From positions 124,001-188,000 of the forward strand of contig CAWFMB010000038.1 of NCBI GenBank assembly GCA_963816685.1: a stretch of DNA of 64,000 bases, in the 5' to 3' direction. Position 1 is the first letter of the stretch; each line of letters starts with the position of its first letter. Below the pieces are notes generated by a model. It worked only from the letters and a program-made list of their open reading frames with translations. It was not told the DNA's origin and did not search any database. The translations under genes were made by a program, and so were the position numbers. This document shows positions 1 through 7,804 of this stretch, piece after piece. The stretch is from CAVYUC01 sp963816685. Its GTDB lineage: Bacteria > Bacteroidota > Bacteroidia > Bacteroidales > Prolixibacteraceae.

Positions 1-101
1 ATTTTGAAAACTAAATAATTGAACGAAATGCAATGGTTTGGATAAATTTATCGATTATTGCCAATTGTGCTTAAAACTCAAATTTAAAAATAAATATCAG
101 A

Positions 102-482
102 ATGTTGCGAACCATTTTACTTGTGGGTACCGGCGGATTTATCGGAAGTGTAATGCGTTATCTTGTGCAGGTTTTTGTGGAAAGAGGGCTTTCCAGTACA
201 TTTCCACTGGGAACATTAATTGCAAATGTAGCAGGTAGTTTTATTATTGGGATAATTTTTGCCCTTGCAGAAAAGGGAAACCTGATGAGTGCCGAATGGC
301 GCATCTTTCTTGCGGTTGGAGTTTGTGGCGGTTTCACAACATTTTCTTCATTTGCCTACAATAATTTTATGATGATTAAAGAACAATCGTTTCTGCAATT
401 GTTGCTGAATATTGGCGGAAGCCTGTTTCTGGGCATCCTTGCCGTTTATATTGGTGTTATTTTAGTTCGTGCAATTTTTTAG
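102..482 (+). CDS. crcB: CrcB/Fluc fluoride ion channel
   Basis: Small four-helix inner-membrane protein of 126 residues, the usual length for the CrcB/Fluc family, which exports fluoride as a dual-topology dimer. The family motifs are visible: GGFIGSVMRY near the N-terminus, GTLIANVAGSF around residues 38-48, and GGFTTFSSFAYN around residues 75-86, where the Phe and Thr/Ser residues line the fluoride path. The ATG at 102 begins directly at the first membrane helix. A DUF190 gene follows 10 bp after the stop, a common partner of crcB, so the two are probably co-transcribed. I could not find a fluoride riboswitch in the 101 bases available upstream. Confidence 0.95.
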   Translation: MLRTILLVGTGGFIGSVMRYLVQVFVERGLSSTFPLGTLIANVAGSFIIGIIFALAEKGNLMSAEWRIFLAVGVCGGFTTFSSFAYNNFMMIKEQSFLQLLLNIGGSLFLGILAVYIGVILVRAIF

Positions 483-492
483 ATTAAACAAA

Positions 493-858
493 ATGAAAAT
501 CACAGGAAAAGCAGGTATTTTAAAAGTTTATGTAGGCGAATCCGATAAAGTGGAAGGACGTCCGTTATTTGAAGAAATTGTATTTTCCGCCCGTAAAGCC
601 GGAATTGCAGGAGCTACTGCTTACAAAGGCATCATGTCGTTTGGAGCCAGTCATTCCATGCATACGCAGAAAATATTTGCACTTTCAGGCGACCTGCCGG
701 TCTCCATTGAAATTATTGATTCAGTCGAAAAACTCGATAAGTTTGTTCCCCGTATCAACGAATTGATGGATTACAGCAAAAAAGGCGGTCTGATAACTTT
801 TCAGGAAGTGGATGTTTTAAGGTACGAAGTTGGCGAAAAATATAAGAATATTCAGTAG
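493..858 (+). CDS. DUF190 family protein
   Basis: A 121-residue soluble protein of the DUF190 family, PII-like in fold and often encoded next to crcB. Typical features are GKAGILKVYVGESDK at the start, a segment around residues 20-55 with GRPLFEEIVFSARKAG and GATAYKGIMSFGAS, and SGDLPVSIEIID further on. I chose the ATG at 493 because the family begins with this strand; an upstream TTG extension in frame would overlap the end of crcB. The biochemical role of the family is unsettled, and a regulatory or binding role linked to fluoride export is inferred from neighbourhood only. Confidence 0.88.
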   Translation: MKITGKAGILKVYVGESDKVEGRPLFEEIVFSARKAGIAGATAYKGIMSFGASHSMHTQKIFALSGDLPVSIEIIDSVEKLDKFVPRINELMDYSKKGGLITFQEVDVLRYEVGEKYKNIQ

Positions 859-877
859 GAAATTGTGTTCCAAAACT

Positions 878-898
878 AAGGGGCATGTCAGGCCCCTT
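878..898. terminator. Hairpin between convergent genes
   Basis: A 7-bp perfect stem AAGGGGC/GCCCCTT with a 7-nt loop sits between the convergent DUF190 and HTH genes. A pure T-run is missing on either strand, so it may be a weak bidirectional terminator. Confidence 0.5.
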
Positions 899-912
899 CG
901 TTCTCCATCCGC

Positions 913-1242
913 TTACCTTCCCGCCATGTCTCTTATTGTTTGCCTTAAGATATTAACTTCCAGTTCCAGTTCTTTTACACGGGTCTGAAGGCTGAGAAGC
1001 TCACTCTTTTCCACCGGGGTCAGGGGTTCATCGTAAGGAAAGTTCCACGAAATTTCCCGGAAAAAATTGTACTTGAAAAATTCAGAAATATCAGCCAGCT
1101 TTTGAACCCGCAACGTCGACCGTTCCAAAATACCGGATACCGAAGATGGATTCATTTGCAGCCCTTTTGCCATTTCTGTAAGCCGAATCCGCCTGTTTTT
1201 CATCTCCCGCTTTATCAGCGACACAACTTCTATTTGTTTCAT
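913..1242 (-). CDS. Small XRE-like HTH regulator with C-terminal coiled coil
   Basis: A 109-residue protein. Residues about 5-50 look like a helix-turn-helix of XRE type (RIRLTEMAKGLQMNPSSVSG followed by a recognition-like helix), and residues about 77-105 form a heptad-patterned helix (LLSLQTRVKELELEVNILRQ) that probably dimerises. Proteins of this layout are common in Bacteroidota, usually unnamed. It is transcribed away from the enolase gene across a long intergenic region with tandem repeats; whether it binds there is unknown. Function is assigned only as a likely DNA-binding protein. Confidence 0.75.
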   Translation of the reverse strand: MKQIEVVSLIKREMKNRRIRLTEMAKGLQMNPSSVSGILERSTLRVQKLADISEFFKYNFFREISWNFPYDEPLTPVEKSELLSLQTRVKELELEVNILRQTIRDMAGR

Positions 1243-1353
1243 AAATGATAAGTTGATGTTTGATTGTTAAAAATGCACCTAACCGATTGCAATATAAATT
1301 CACTAATATGAATTTCACTAAAATATAAATTTCTGTTGTATATAACAAATTTA

Positions 1354-1667
1354 AATTCTTTAACAACAAATATATATCATATAAAACATAACCGCATTCT
1401 GCATGAGAGAAGATAATTTACTTTAAAGGGAACTGCATTTTACGTGATAGAAAAATATTAGCTTATAATGAAGCTGCATTCTGTAACATATCATCCATTT
1501 CGTACAAAACAAAACAGTATTCTGCAGTATATAATCCAATTCGTATAAAACAAAGCTGCATTCTGTAGTGTATAATCTAATTCGTACGAAACTAAGCTTC
1601 ATTCTGCAGCGTATCATCTATTTCGTACGAAACAAAGCTTCATTCTGCTGCGTAAAATAAAATAATT
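1354..1667. repeat. 41-bp tandem repeat array, about 7.5 units
   Basis: Units start at 1354, 1395, 1436, 1477, 1518, 1559, 1600 and 1641 (the last is partial), an exact 41-bp step. Each opens with a variant of CATTCTGTAG and carries TTCGTACGAAAC near its middle. The 10-bp palindrome TTCGTACGAA is perfect in the units at 1559 and 1600. Similarity is high from 1477 onward and decays toward the 5' side; the 1354 unit matches the 1477 unit at about 28 of 41 positions by hand. The units are contiguous with no unique spacers, so this is not a CRISPR array. Confidence 0.85.
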
Positions 1668-1756
1668 AGGAAACAAACAATTATTTGTACAATATAAAAT
1701 AAATTCCTTTTCCTGTTAATGAAACCTGTTACTACACCTCAGACTAATCGGGATCT

Positions 1757-1801
1757 GGTCCCGGGGGATGCCACGAATTTGCGAAGATGGCCCGGGGAAC
1801 C
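1757..1801. other. GC-rich inverted repeat upstream of eno
   Basis: GGTCCCGGG (1757-1765) can pair with CCCGGG-GA-ACC (1791-1801) through a 9-bp stem with a 2-nt bulge. The patch, about 1740-1820, is much richer in GC than the AT-rich sequence on both sides. No function is recognised. Confidence 0.5.
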
Positions 1802-1892
1802 GTGTCACCCGTTTTGCCCTCAATTAAGTTAACACTTTATCAAATATTGACAACACTTAATTTTATCCATAATCCGAAACAGAACAAATTAC

Positions 1893-1900
1893 TATCTTTG
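1893..1900 (+). promoter_or_regulatory. Bacteroidota -7 box for eno
   Basis: TATCTTTG matches TAnnTTTG, 86 bp before the enolase start. No good TTTG -33 box lies 19-21 bp upstream, so only half of the promoter is supported. Confidence 0.5.
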
Positions 1901-1986
1901 GACTGCTTGAAAAAAAAATCAGAAACAAACAACTGATTTACTGTTAAAAAACAAATATTAAGTTGAACAAATAAAAATCTATTCAC

Positions 1987-3288
1987 ATGTTAATTAGCGA
2001 CATCAAAGCAAGAGAAATACTGGATTCTCGCGGTAACCCTACAATCGAAGTTGAAGTTTTGCTTGAAAGCGGTGCCTTTGGACGTGCAGCTGTTCCGTCA
2101 GGAGCCTCAACCGGTGAAAACGAAGCATTGGAACTTCGCGATAATGATAAAAACCGATACCTTGGAAAAGGAGTTTTAAAAGCAGTTGAAAACGTTAACA
2201 ACCTTATAGCAAAAGAACTGGTTGGAATGGATGCTACCGACCAGGTGGCGGTTGACAGCAAACTGCTCGAACTCGACGGTACCAAAACAAAATCGAAACT
2301 GGGAGCCAATGCACTGCTTGGTGTTTCGCTGGCAGTGGCAAAAGCAGCAGCCGAATATACAGGCCTTCCCTTGTACAGATACATTGGCGGAGTGAACGCA
2401 AAAACACTTCCTGTACCAATGATGAATATTATTAACGGTGGATCACACTCTGATGCACCTATTGCGTTCCAGGAATTCATGATTCGTCCGATAGGTGCTG
2501 AATCGTTCCGCGAAGGATTGAGAATGGGAGCCGAAGTTTTCCACAGCCTGAAAAAAGTATTGAAAAATCGTGGACTCAGCACTGCAGTGGGTGACGAAGG
2601 TGGTTTTGCACCAAAACTTGAAGGAACTGAAGATGCATTAAACAGCATTATTGAAGCCATTAAAAATGCAGGTTACAATCCAGGCCGGGCCGAAGATGGC
2701 GGAGATATATCAATTGCTCTCGATTGTGCTGCTTCCGAATTCTATGTTAACGGTGTTTATGATTATACAAAATTTGAAGGCGAAGGCGCTGCAAAACGTA
2801 CAAGTGAACAACAGGCCGATTATCTTGCTGAACTGATTTCAAAATTCCCTATCGATTCAATTGAAGACGGCATGAATGAAGCCGATTGGGACGGTTTTGT
2901 ACTGTTGAATAAAAAAATCGGAGACAGGTGCCAGTTGGTTGGCGATGATTTGTTTGTTACAAATGTCGAATATCTCAAAAAAGGTATTGAACTGGGCGCT
3001 GCAAATTCAATCCTTATTAAAGTAAACCAGATTGGTACACTTACAGAAACACTCGATGCAATTGAAATGGCACACCGTGCAGGTTATACATCAGTAACCT
3101 CGCATCGTTCGGGCGAAACTGAAGATTCTACCATTGCTGATATTGCAGTTGCTACCAACTCAGGACAAATTAAAACAGGTTCATTAAGCCGTTCCGATCG
3201 CATGGCAAAATACAATCAGCTTCTTCGTATTGAAGAAGAACTGGGTGCAAGCGCAATCTACGGTTATAAAAAAGTGTACAGGAAATAA
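1987..3288 (+). CDS. eno: Enolase (phosphopyruvate hydratase)
   Basis: A 433-residue cytosolic glycolytic enzyme converting 2-phosphoglycerate to phosphoenolpyruvate, full length for the family. All active-site landmarks are present: the mobile loop SGASTGENEALELRD (S42), GGSHSDAPIAFQEFM (H154, E163), GDEGGFAPK (E204), metal ligands D246, E293 in SIEDGM and D320 in VGDD, the catalytic base K345 in ILIKVNQIG, and TSHRSGETED (H373). The ATG at 1987 gives the canonical start (ISDIKAREILDSRGNPTIEVEV-like). It is probably monocistronic, ended by the hairpin at 3315. Confidence 0.99.
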   Translation: MLISDIKAREILDSRGNPTIEVEVLLESGAFGRAAVPSGASTGENEALELRDNDKNRYLGKGVLKAVENVNNLIAKELVGMDATDQVAVDSKLLELDGTKTKSKLGANALLGVSLAVAKAAAEYTGLPLYRYIGGVNAKTLPVPMMNIINGGSHSDAPIAFQEFMIRPIGAESFREGLRMGAEVFHSLKKVLKNRGLSTAVGDEGGFAPKLEGTEDALNSIIEAIKNAGYNPGRAEDGGDISIALDCAASEFYVNGVYDYTKFEGEGAAKRTSEQQADYLAELISKFPIDSIEDGMNEADWDGFVLLNKKIGDRCQLVGDDLFVTNVEYLKKGIELGAANSILIKVNQIGTLTETLDAIEMAHRAGYTSVTSHRSGETEDSTIADIAVATNSGQIKTGSLSRSDRMAKYNQLLRIEEELGASAIYGYKKVYRK

Positions 3289-3314
3289 AAGAGCCTGACA
3301 AGAACAAATAAATC

Positions 3315-3354
3315 AAAAACCGCTTTTCCGTTAATTTGGAGGGCGGTTTTTTTT
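3315..3354 (+). terminator. Rho-independent terminator of eno
   Basis: Stem AAAAACCGC (3315-3323) with GCGGTTTTT (3343-3351), an inner TCC/GGA pairing, and a T8 run. Confidence 0.85.
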
Positions 3355-3423
3355 GAAATTCAGAATGAAGTAAAAAAGTTCAAGCGTAAATCGGTATTCA
3401 TTCAGAAACAAATCCTTTATTTA

Positions 3424-3454
3424 TTTGACAAATAACAATTTATTTCTATTTTTG
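3424..3454 (+). promoter_or_regulatory. Promoter of the rpsF-rpsR-rplI operon
   Basis: TTTG at 3424-3427, a 19-bp spacer, then TATTTTTG at 3447-3454: a full match to the Bacteroides -33/-7 promoter consensus, ending 40 bp before the rpsF start. Confidence 0.8.
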
Positions 3455-3494
3455 CGCGTCCAAAAAATAAGTGTTTAATTAAAAATTGATATTT

Positions 3495-3848
3495 ATGTTT
3501 AATCAGTACGAAACCGTTTTCATTTGTACTCCCGTTTTATCTGAGCCACAGGTAAAGGAAACGGTAAGAAAATTCAAGGACATCATCACCGGTAACGGAG
3601 GTGAATTGATCCACGACGAAGATTGGGGAATGAAAAAACTGGCTTACCCCATTCAAAAAAAATCTACAGGTTTTTATCACCTGTTTGAGTTCAAACTTGA
3701 ACCGGCATTGCTAAACAAGCTGGAAATTGAATTCAGGCGCGATGAGCGGGTTATCCGGTTCCAAACCGTAAGACTCGACAAATATGCTGCCGAATACAGC
3801 GAAAAAAGAAGAAGGTTACAAAAACAAAAAACTGAAAAGGAGGGATAA
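3495..3848 (+). CDS. rpsF: 30S ribosomal protein bS6
   Basis: A 117-residue small-subunit ribosomal protein that pairs with bS18 on the platform. The N-terminus YETVFICTPVLSEPQVKETV and the central GGELIHDEDWGMKKLAYPI segment are typical, ending in a basic tail. I start at the ATG at 3495; a TTG three codons upstream is less likely. No Shine-Dalgarno sequence precedes it, unlike the next two genes. First gene of the rpsF-rpsR-rplI operon, an order conserved across bacteria (ssb or priB is absent between rpsF and rpsR here). Confidence 0.97.
   Translation: MFNQYETVFICTPVLSEPQVKETVRKFKDIITGNGGELIHDEDWGMKKLAYPIQKKSTGFYHLFEFKLEPALLNKLEIEFRRDERVIRFQTVRLDKYAAEYSEKRRRLQKQKTEKEG
3838..3843 (+). promoter_or_regulatory. 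Strong Shine-Dalgarno of rpsR
   Basis: AGGAGG, 8 nt before the rpsR ATG and inside the last codons of rpsF. Notable because genes in this phylum rarely use this signal. Confidence 0.8.
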
Positions 3849-3851
3849 AAA

Positions 3852-4121
3852 ATGGCACAAAACTCAAGTGAAATCAGATACCTGACCCCACCGTCAGTAG
3901 AAATTAAAAAGAAAAAATATTGCCGTTTCAAGAAAAACGGGATAAAATACGTGGATTATAAAGATCCGGAATTCCTGAAAAAATTCCTAAACGAACAAGG
4001 TAAAATTTTACCTCGCCGTATTACAGGAACTTCGTTAAAGTACCAGCGTAAAGTTGGCCAGGCAGTTAAACGTGCCCGCCAGGTTGCCCTGTTGCCGTAT
4101 GTAACCGATATGTTGAAATAA
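3852..4121 (+). CDS. rpsR: 30S ribosomal protein bS18
   Basis: An 89-residue small-subunit protein binding 16S rRNA together with bS6. It shows the family core KKYCRFKKNGIKYVDYKDPE, then LKKFLNEQGKILPRRITGT and the basic RKVGQAVKRARQVALLPY C-terminus. It begins 3 bp after rpsF and has a strong AGGAGG. In Bacteroidia, bS18, bS6 and bS21 lie around the 3' end of 16S rRNA, where the anti-Shine-Dalgarno is reported to be occluded, so the strong signal here may matter for autogenous control (inference). Confidence 0.97.
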   Translation: MAQNSSEIRYLTPPSVEIKKKKYCRFKKNGIKYVDYKDPEFLKKFLNEQGKILPRRITGTSLKYQRKVGQAVKRARQVALLPYVTDMLK

Positions 4122-4125
4122 TAAA

Positions 4126-4131
4126 AGGAGG
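4126..4131 (+). promoter_or_regulatory. Strong Shine-Dalgarno of rplI
   Basis: AGGAGG, 7 nt before the rplI ATG. Confidence 0.8.
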
Positions 4132-4138
4132 GCTTGAA

Positions 4139-4585
4139 ATGGAAATTATTCTTATACAAGATGTAGAACGACTTGGAAATGCAGACGAAATCGTTTCTGT
4201 AAAAAGCGGTTATGCGCGTAATTATTTAATTCCGCAGAAAAAGGCAATTGCTGCAACAGAAAAAGCTAAAAAAATATTGGCTGAAAACACAAAACAGCGT
4301 GCTCACAAAGAAACGAAATTAAGAGAAGGAGCTAAGACTATTGCAGAACAACTTGCCAACAAGAAAATTACAATTGGCGCTAAAGTCAGTTCTTCCGGTA
4401 AAATTTTTGGTTCAGTTAACACAATTCAGCTTGCTGAAGCTATTAACAAAAAAGGCTTTGAAATTGACCGCAAACAAATAAAACTTCCAACTGACAGTAT
4501 TAAAGAAGCAGGTTCATACACTGCCGATATAAAACTGTACAAAGATGTAGTTGTAACTATCGAATTTGAAGTAGTTGGTGAATAA
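4139..4585 (+). CDS. rplI: 50S ribosomal protein bL9
   Basis: A 148-residue large-subunit protein, the usual length. The N-terminal rRNA-binding domain has MEIILIQDVERLGNADEIV and the signature GYARNYLIPQKKAI. A long connecting helix (about residues 40-75, rich in Lys/Glu/Ala) and a C-terminal domain with GKIFGSVNTIQLAEAI follow. Third gene of the rpsF operon, 17 bp after rpsR, followed by a hairpin terminator. Confidence 0.97.
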   Translation: MEIILIQDVERLGNADEIVSVKSGYARNYLIPQKKAIAATEKAKKILAENTKQRAHKETKLREGAKTIAEQLANKKITIGAKVSSSGKIFGSVNTIQLAEAINKKGFEIDRKQIKLPTDSIKEAGSYTADIKLYKDVVVTIEFEVVGE

Positions 4586-4609
4586 AGACAGAGTTGTAAA
4601 CTAAATAAT

Positions 4610-4637
4610 AAGGGGTTTCCGTATTCGGGAACCCTTT
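4610..4637. terminator. Bidirectional terminator between rplI and ridA
   Basis: AAGGGGTTTCCG pairs imperfectly with CGGGAACCCTT around a TATT loop, flanked by a T-run on the plus strand. It serves rplI and possibly the convergent ridA transcript. Confidence 0.75.
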
Positions 4638-5015
4638 TTATTTTACTGCAATTGTTTCAATCTCGATTAAAACGCCCAATGGCAAACCTTTAACTGCAAA
4701 AGCTGCGCGGGCCGGCGGATCTTCCTGGTAAAACTGCCCGTAAACTTCATTCATTGCTTTAAAATCACTCATGTCGCTTAACAGGCATGTCGATTTTACA
4801 ACATTATTGTAGGTGTAACCGGCAGCTTCCAGGATGGCGCCAATATTTTTCATCACCTGCAAGGTTTGTTCAGTAATATTCCCTTCAACAACTTTCATGG
4901 TTTCGGGCACCAACGGAACCTGCCCCGAAATATAAAGGGTGCCGTTCACTTCAACTGCCTGACTATATGGCCCGATTGCCTGCGGCGCTTTAACTGTCGT
5001 AATAATTCTTTTCAT
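4638..5015 (-). CDS. ridA: RidA family 2-iminobutanoate/2-iminopropanoate deaminase
   Basis: A 125-residue trimeric cytosolic enzyme that hydrolyses reactive enamine/imine intermediates released by PLP-dependent dehydratases. It has the full family pattern: APQAIGPYSQAVEVNGTLYISGQ at the start, the middle NIGAILEAAGYTYNNVVKST, and the C-terminal PPARAAFAVKGLPLGVLIEIE with the carboxylate-binding Arg. It starts 10 bp after the stop of lptD on the same strand, so the two are likely co-transcribed. Confidence 0.95.
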   Translation of the reverse strand: MKRIITTVKAPQAIGPYSQAVEVNGTLYISGQVPLVPETMKVVEGNITEQTLQVMKNIGAILEAAGYTYNNVVKSTCLLSDMSDFKAMNEVYGQFYQEDPPARAAFAVKGLPLGVLIEIETIAVK

Positions 5016-5025
5016 AATTACCTGT

Positions 5026-7674
5026 TTAAAAATTATCGTAATGACTTTGGCGTTTCTGTAATTTCAAATCTTTTAACAACGATGATTTGGCATTGATAAC
5101 AAAGCTATAACTTTTCATGTAACCAAACGGAACAAAACTAAACGACATTTGCCAGCAATGCAAATCGCGGTTTACATTAAAGGTGGTAAACGAAAATTCT
5201 TTTGCCATAATGTCGAAATTTGTATTCATGCTGATGCGCCATTTCTCAGTCAGGTTCATATTTCCTCTGAAACTGAGGGTTTGTGTGAAATTTCCTTTTT
5301 CACTTGGTCTTCGTGGTCCACGGTAATTAAAAGTATAATCAAAACTAAAATCCCAGGGAATATTGAAATCGGTATAGTTTGAATAATCGCCCGGAAGTAC
5401 ATTTTCTTCCTCCACTAACTCTTTGTTTCGTGCAGCTTCCTTTTCACCTTTTTTTGACTTGAAATTCATGCCGAAAGAAAGATTGGCACTTGTTAACCTT
5501 CCCAGTTTGGCCAGGCCCGATTTTTCATTCCACACGTACTGATGAATTTTAACTCCGTTTTCATTTATCATATAAGGATCAAGAATTCCTCCCATATTTA
5601 TGCTGACTCCTGCAACCGAAGTTCTTGCCCTGATGCCGACTGGTGCAAGGTTCAGCGAATCGGCAATTAAATTGTACGACGTATTAAAACTCAAATTATC
5701 AAGTATTTTAACCTTCTTGAATGTTTGTTCGGCATCAGTTTTTGTTGTATCTTTTACATCAAGCACCTTCATTTCGAGGTTATTGTTTAACGAAAATGAA
5801 ATAGCTCCTGAAGCGCCACGTCCGGGCGAACCGCCATAAACACCGCCGTAATTGACATCAAAATATTCAATTCTACCCGTTGTATCCACCTGAACCGGCT
5901 GCCAGTAACCAAAACGTTGCTGTCCAAAGTCGGGACGGTAACTAAAACTAAAAGAAGGTGTCATTTTATGCCTTATACCTTTAATTTTAGAGTCCGGATT
6001 TCGTGGAAGAAACATTCCATATACATTGGTTGTAGCGCTTAAACTGTAGGAATAATCGTACACCCGGTTTAAACCTGTAATTGTATCAATCGCAACTGTC
6101 CGGGGAATTCCACCCGGATTTCGGTGATTGCCACCCGCATCGTAAGAATAATTGTACTCCTTAAAATACCATTTTTCATTGTAGCTGAAACTCGGACTCA
6201 TATTAATATTATTGAACAAGTTAAAGCTCGGAAGAGCAATGGGAATATTGTGGCGGATTCCATTCTTCCAGTCCTTTGAAAACGATTGATTTAAAATTTC
6301 TTTTTCTTTTGCAGTAATTGTATTCCTGAGGTTTCCTGTGTAGTTGATACCAAACTTCTCATAGAATTTTATCGGCCCGCTCCTGTTTTTTCTTCTGAAC
6401 GGATATATCTTAGCCATACTGAAAGTCATTTCCGGAAATGAAAGCGTTAAGGTGGAATCACGTGAATTTTGTGAATGCCGCAGGTTCACCGACATATTGA
6501 AAGGTGTATTTTCAAACTTTTTATTGTATGATATACTTGACGATTTTTGTGTACGCAGATAATTTTGTGCAGAATAGGAATTTTGCTTGTCGTAACCGCT
6601 TGTTGAGAAATTTACACTCGCCGAAAACGTACGGTTTGGATTTGCCTTTGGATCCTGACTGTGACTCCAGGTAATTGCAAATTGCGGAGACTTTGTATAA
6701 GTATCCAATCCCTGTTCTCCGTACACATTTACTGCATACTGAAAATCGAGACCACCATTAAACTTGTACCGTTTCCGGTAATTGGTATGAAAACGCGTAG
6801 CCCATGATCCTTTCGAATAGATATCGCCCTGCACCGATAAGTCGAAGTATTCATTGGCAGCCCAGTAATAACCACCATCGCGAAGGAAAAAACCACGGTT
6901 GTTTTCTTCACCGTACATTGGCACCAGAATCCCTGATGAATAAGTAGGGGTATTCGGGAAATATCCAAAAGGTATAAAAGGAAAATAAATGGGGAAATCT
7001 TCAAGCACCATGTAAGCTGGTCCTGTAATAATTTTTTTATTCGAGATTACCTTTGCTTTCGATAAATGCAAATAGTAATGCGGATGTTCAAGTTCGCAGG
7101 TTGTATATTTACCGTTTCGCAAAATAAAAGCATCTTTCGAAATCTTTTTCGTCCGGCTGCTATGAACAAATCCTTCACCCTGTTCGGTTACCACATCGGT
7201 TATTATTCCTTTTTCTGTTTCGAAATTATACCTTAAAGTTTTCGATTCAAATTCTTCATTCCCATCCTTAAAAACAGGTTTCTGTACCAAAGTACCTGTT
7301 GAATCCAGAATTCCTTCGGCATAAACCTCTTTTGTTTCCAAATCCAGCTCAATGTGATATGCAGTAAGTTCTATTTGCTGATAATTAACTTTCGAATGGT
7401 TATAAAGAAACACCTTTTGCCCGTCAAAAGATACTATTATTGAATCTTCGGCATTGTATTCAATGGGTGCCTGAATTACTGGGGTGGCAACTGAATCGGC
7501 GGTTGTTGAATCGGCAACTACAATATCAGCGCTGATTGAATCGTTTAACGAAGGTATAATATAACTCATCGTATCGGCAGTTGCTGTATCGACACTTTGA
7601 ATTGTTTCAGTTTCCTGTGCAAAAACAAATAATGAAAAAAAAAGAAAAGTATATGTTAATAGCAGCTTATACAA
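5026..7674 (-). CDS. lptD: LptD-like outer membrane LPS assembly protein
   Basis: An 882-residue secreted beta-barrel protein with signal peptide MYKLLLTYTFLFFSLFVFAQ. Residues about 85-210 form an LptA/OstA-like beta-jellyroll (YNAEDSIIVSFDGQKVFLYN, then YHIELDLETKEVYAEGILD). The rest has many alternating hydrophobic strands rich in Tyr, Phe, Asn and Gly, ending close to the C-terminus as outer-membrane barrels do. Bacteroidota LptD homologs have this architecture and would insert LPS in the outer leaflet. It is divergent from the amidase gene. The symbol rests on fold and family resemblance; the barrel itself is poorly conserved. Confidence 0.85.
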   Translation of the reverse strand: MYKLLLTYTFLFFSLFVFAQETETIQSVDTATADTMSYIIPSLNDSISADIVVADSTTADSVATPVIQAPIEYNAEDSIIVSFDGQKVFLYNHSKVNYQQIELTAYHIELDLETKEVYAEGILDSTGTLVQKPVFKDGNEEFESKTLRYNFETEKGIITDVVTEQGEGFVHSSRTKKISKDAFILRNGKYTTCELEHPHYYLHLSKAKVISNKKIITGPAYMVLEDFPIYFPFIPFGYFPNTPTYSSGILVPMYGEENNRGFFLRDGGYYWAANEYFDLSVQGDIYSKGSWATRFHTNYRKRYKFNGGLDFQYAVNVYGEQGLDTYTKSPQFAITWSHSQDPKANPNRTFSASVNFSTSGYDKQNSYSAQNYLRTQKSSSISYNKKFENTPFNMSVNLRHSQNSRDSTLTLSFPEMTFSMAKIYPFRRKNRSGPIKFYEKFGINYTGNLRNTITAKEKEILNQSFSKDWKNGIRHNIPIALPSFNLFNNINMSPSFSYNEKWYFKEYNYSYDAGGNHRNPGGIPRTVAIDTITGLNRVYDYSYSLSATTNVYGMFLPRNPDSKIKGIRHKMTPSFSFSYRPDFGQQRFGYWQPVQVDTTGRIEYFDVNYGGVYGGSPGRGASGAISFSLNNNLEMKVLDVKDTTKTDAEQTFKKVKILDNLSFNTSYNLIADSLNLAPVGIRARTSVAGVSINMGGILDPYMINENGVKIHQYVWNEKSGLAKLGRLTSANLSFGMNFKSKKGEKEAARNKELVEEENVLPGDYSNYTDFNIPWDFSFDYTFNYRGPRRPSEKGNFTQTLSFRGNMNLTEKWRISMNTNFDIMAKEFSFTTFNVNRDLHCWQMSFSFVPFGYMKSYSFVINAKSSLLKDLKLQKRQSHYDNF

Positions 7675-7776
7675 AATGTTTTCTGAATTTAAACCTTAAT
7701 TTTTGGCATGACGTGCAAAAATAAAAATAAGGGATATACAAAAGGTCTAATAAATGCAAAATAAATTTAATATTTC

Positions 7777-7784
7777 TATTTTTG
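7777..7784 (+). promoter_or_regulatory. -7 box upstream of the amidase gene
   Basis: TATTTTTG matches TAnnTTTG and lies 20 bp before the ATG at 7805. It falls inside the alternative 5' extension (ATG at 7754), which argues for the shorter amidase. A -33 box is not clear. Confidence 0.45.
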
Positions 7785-7804
7785 TTCCTGAATTAAGAAA
7801 CTTT

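Larger units (their letters stand above)
1243..1986. other. Long divergent intergenic region upstream of eno
   Basis: These 744 bases hold the 5' region of the HTH gene, a 41-bp tandem repeat array (1354-1667), a GC-rich hairpin patch (1757-1801) and the enolase promoter region. No convincing coding sequence was found; frames open across the array are not credible because the 41-bp period is not a multiple of three. Confidence 0.8.

Noticed and set aside
1..101. Fluoride riboswitch upstream of crcB
   Set aside because: The conserved GGNGAUGG-type core and downstream pseudoknot are not visible in the available 101 bases; the 5' part may be outside the window.
1423..1617. Minus-strand coding frame across the 41-bp array
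   Set aside because: The period is not divisible by three, so the peptide repeats are produced by chance frame rotation; composition is not protein-like.
1354..1667. CRISPR array
   Set aside because: Units are contiguous and diverge gradually, with no unique spacers and no cas genes.
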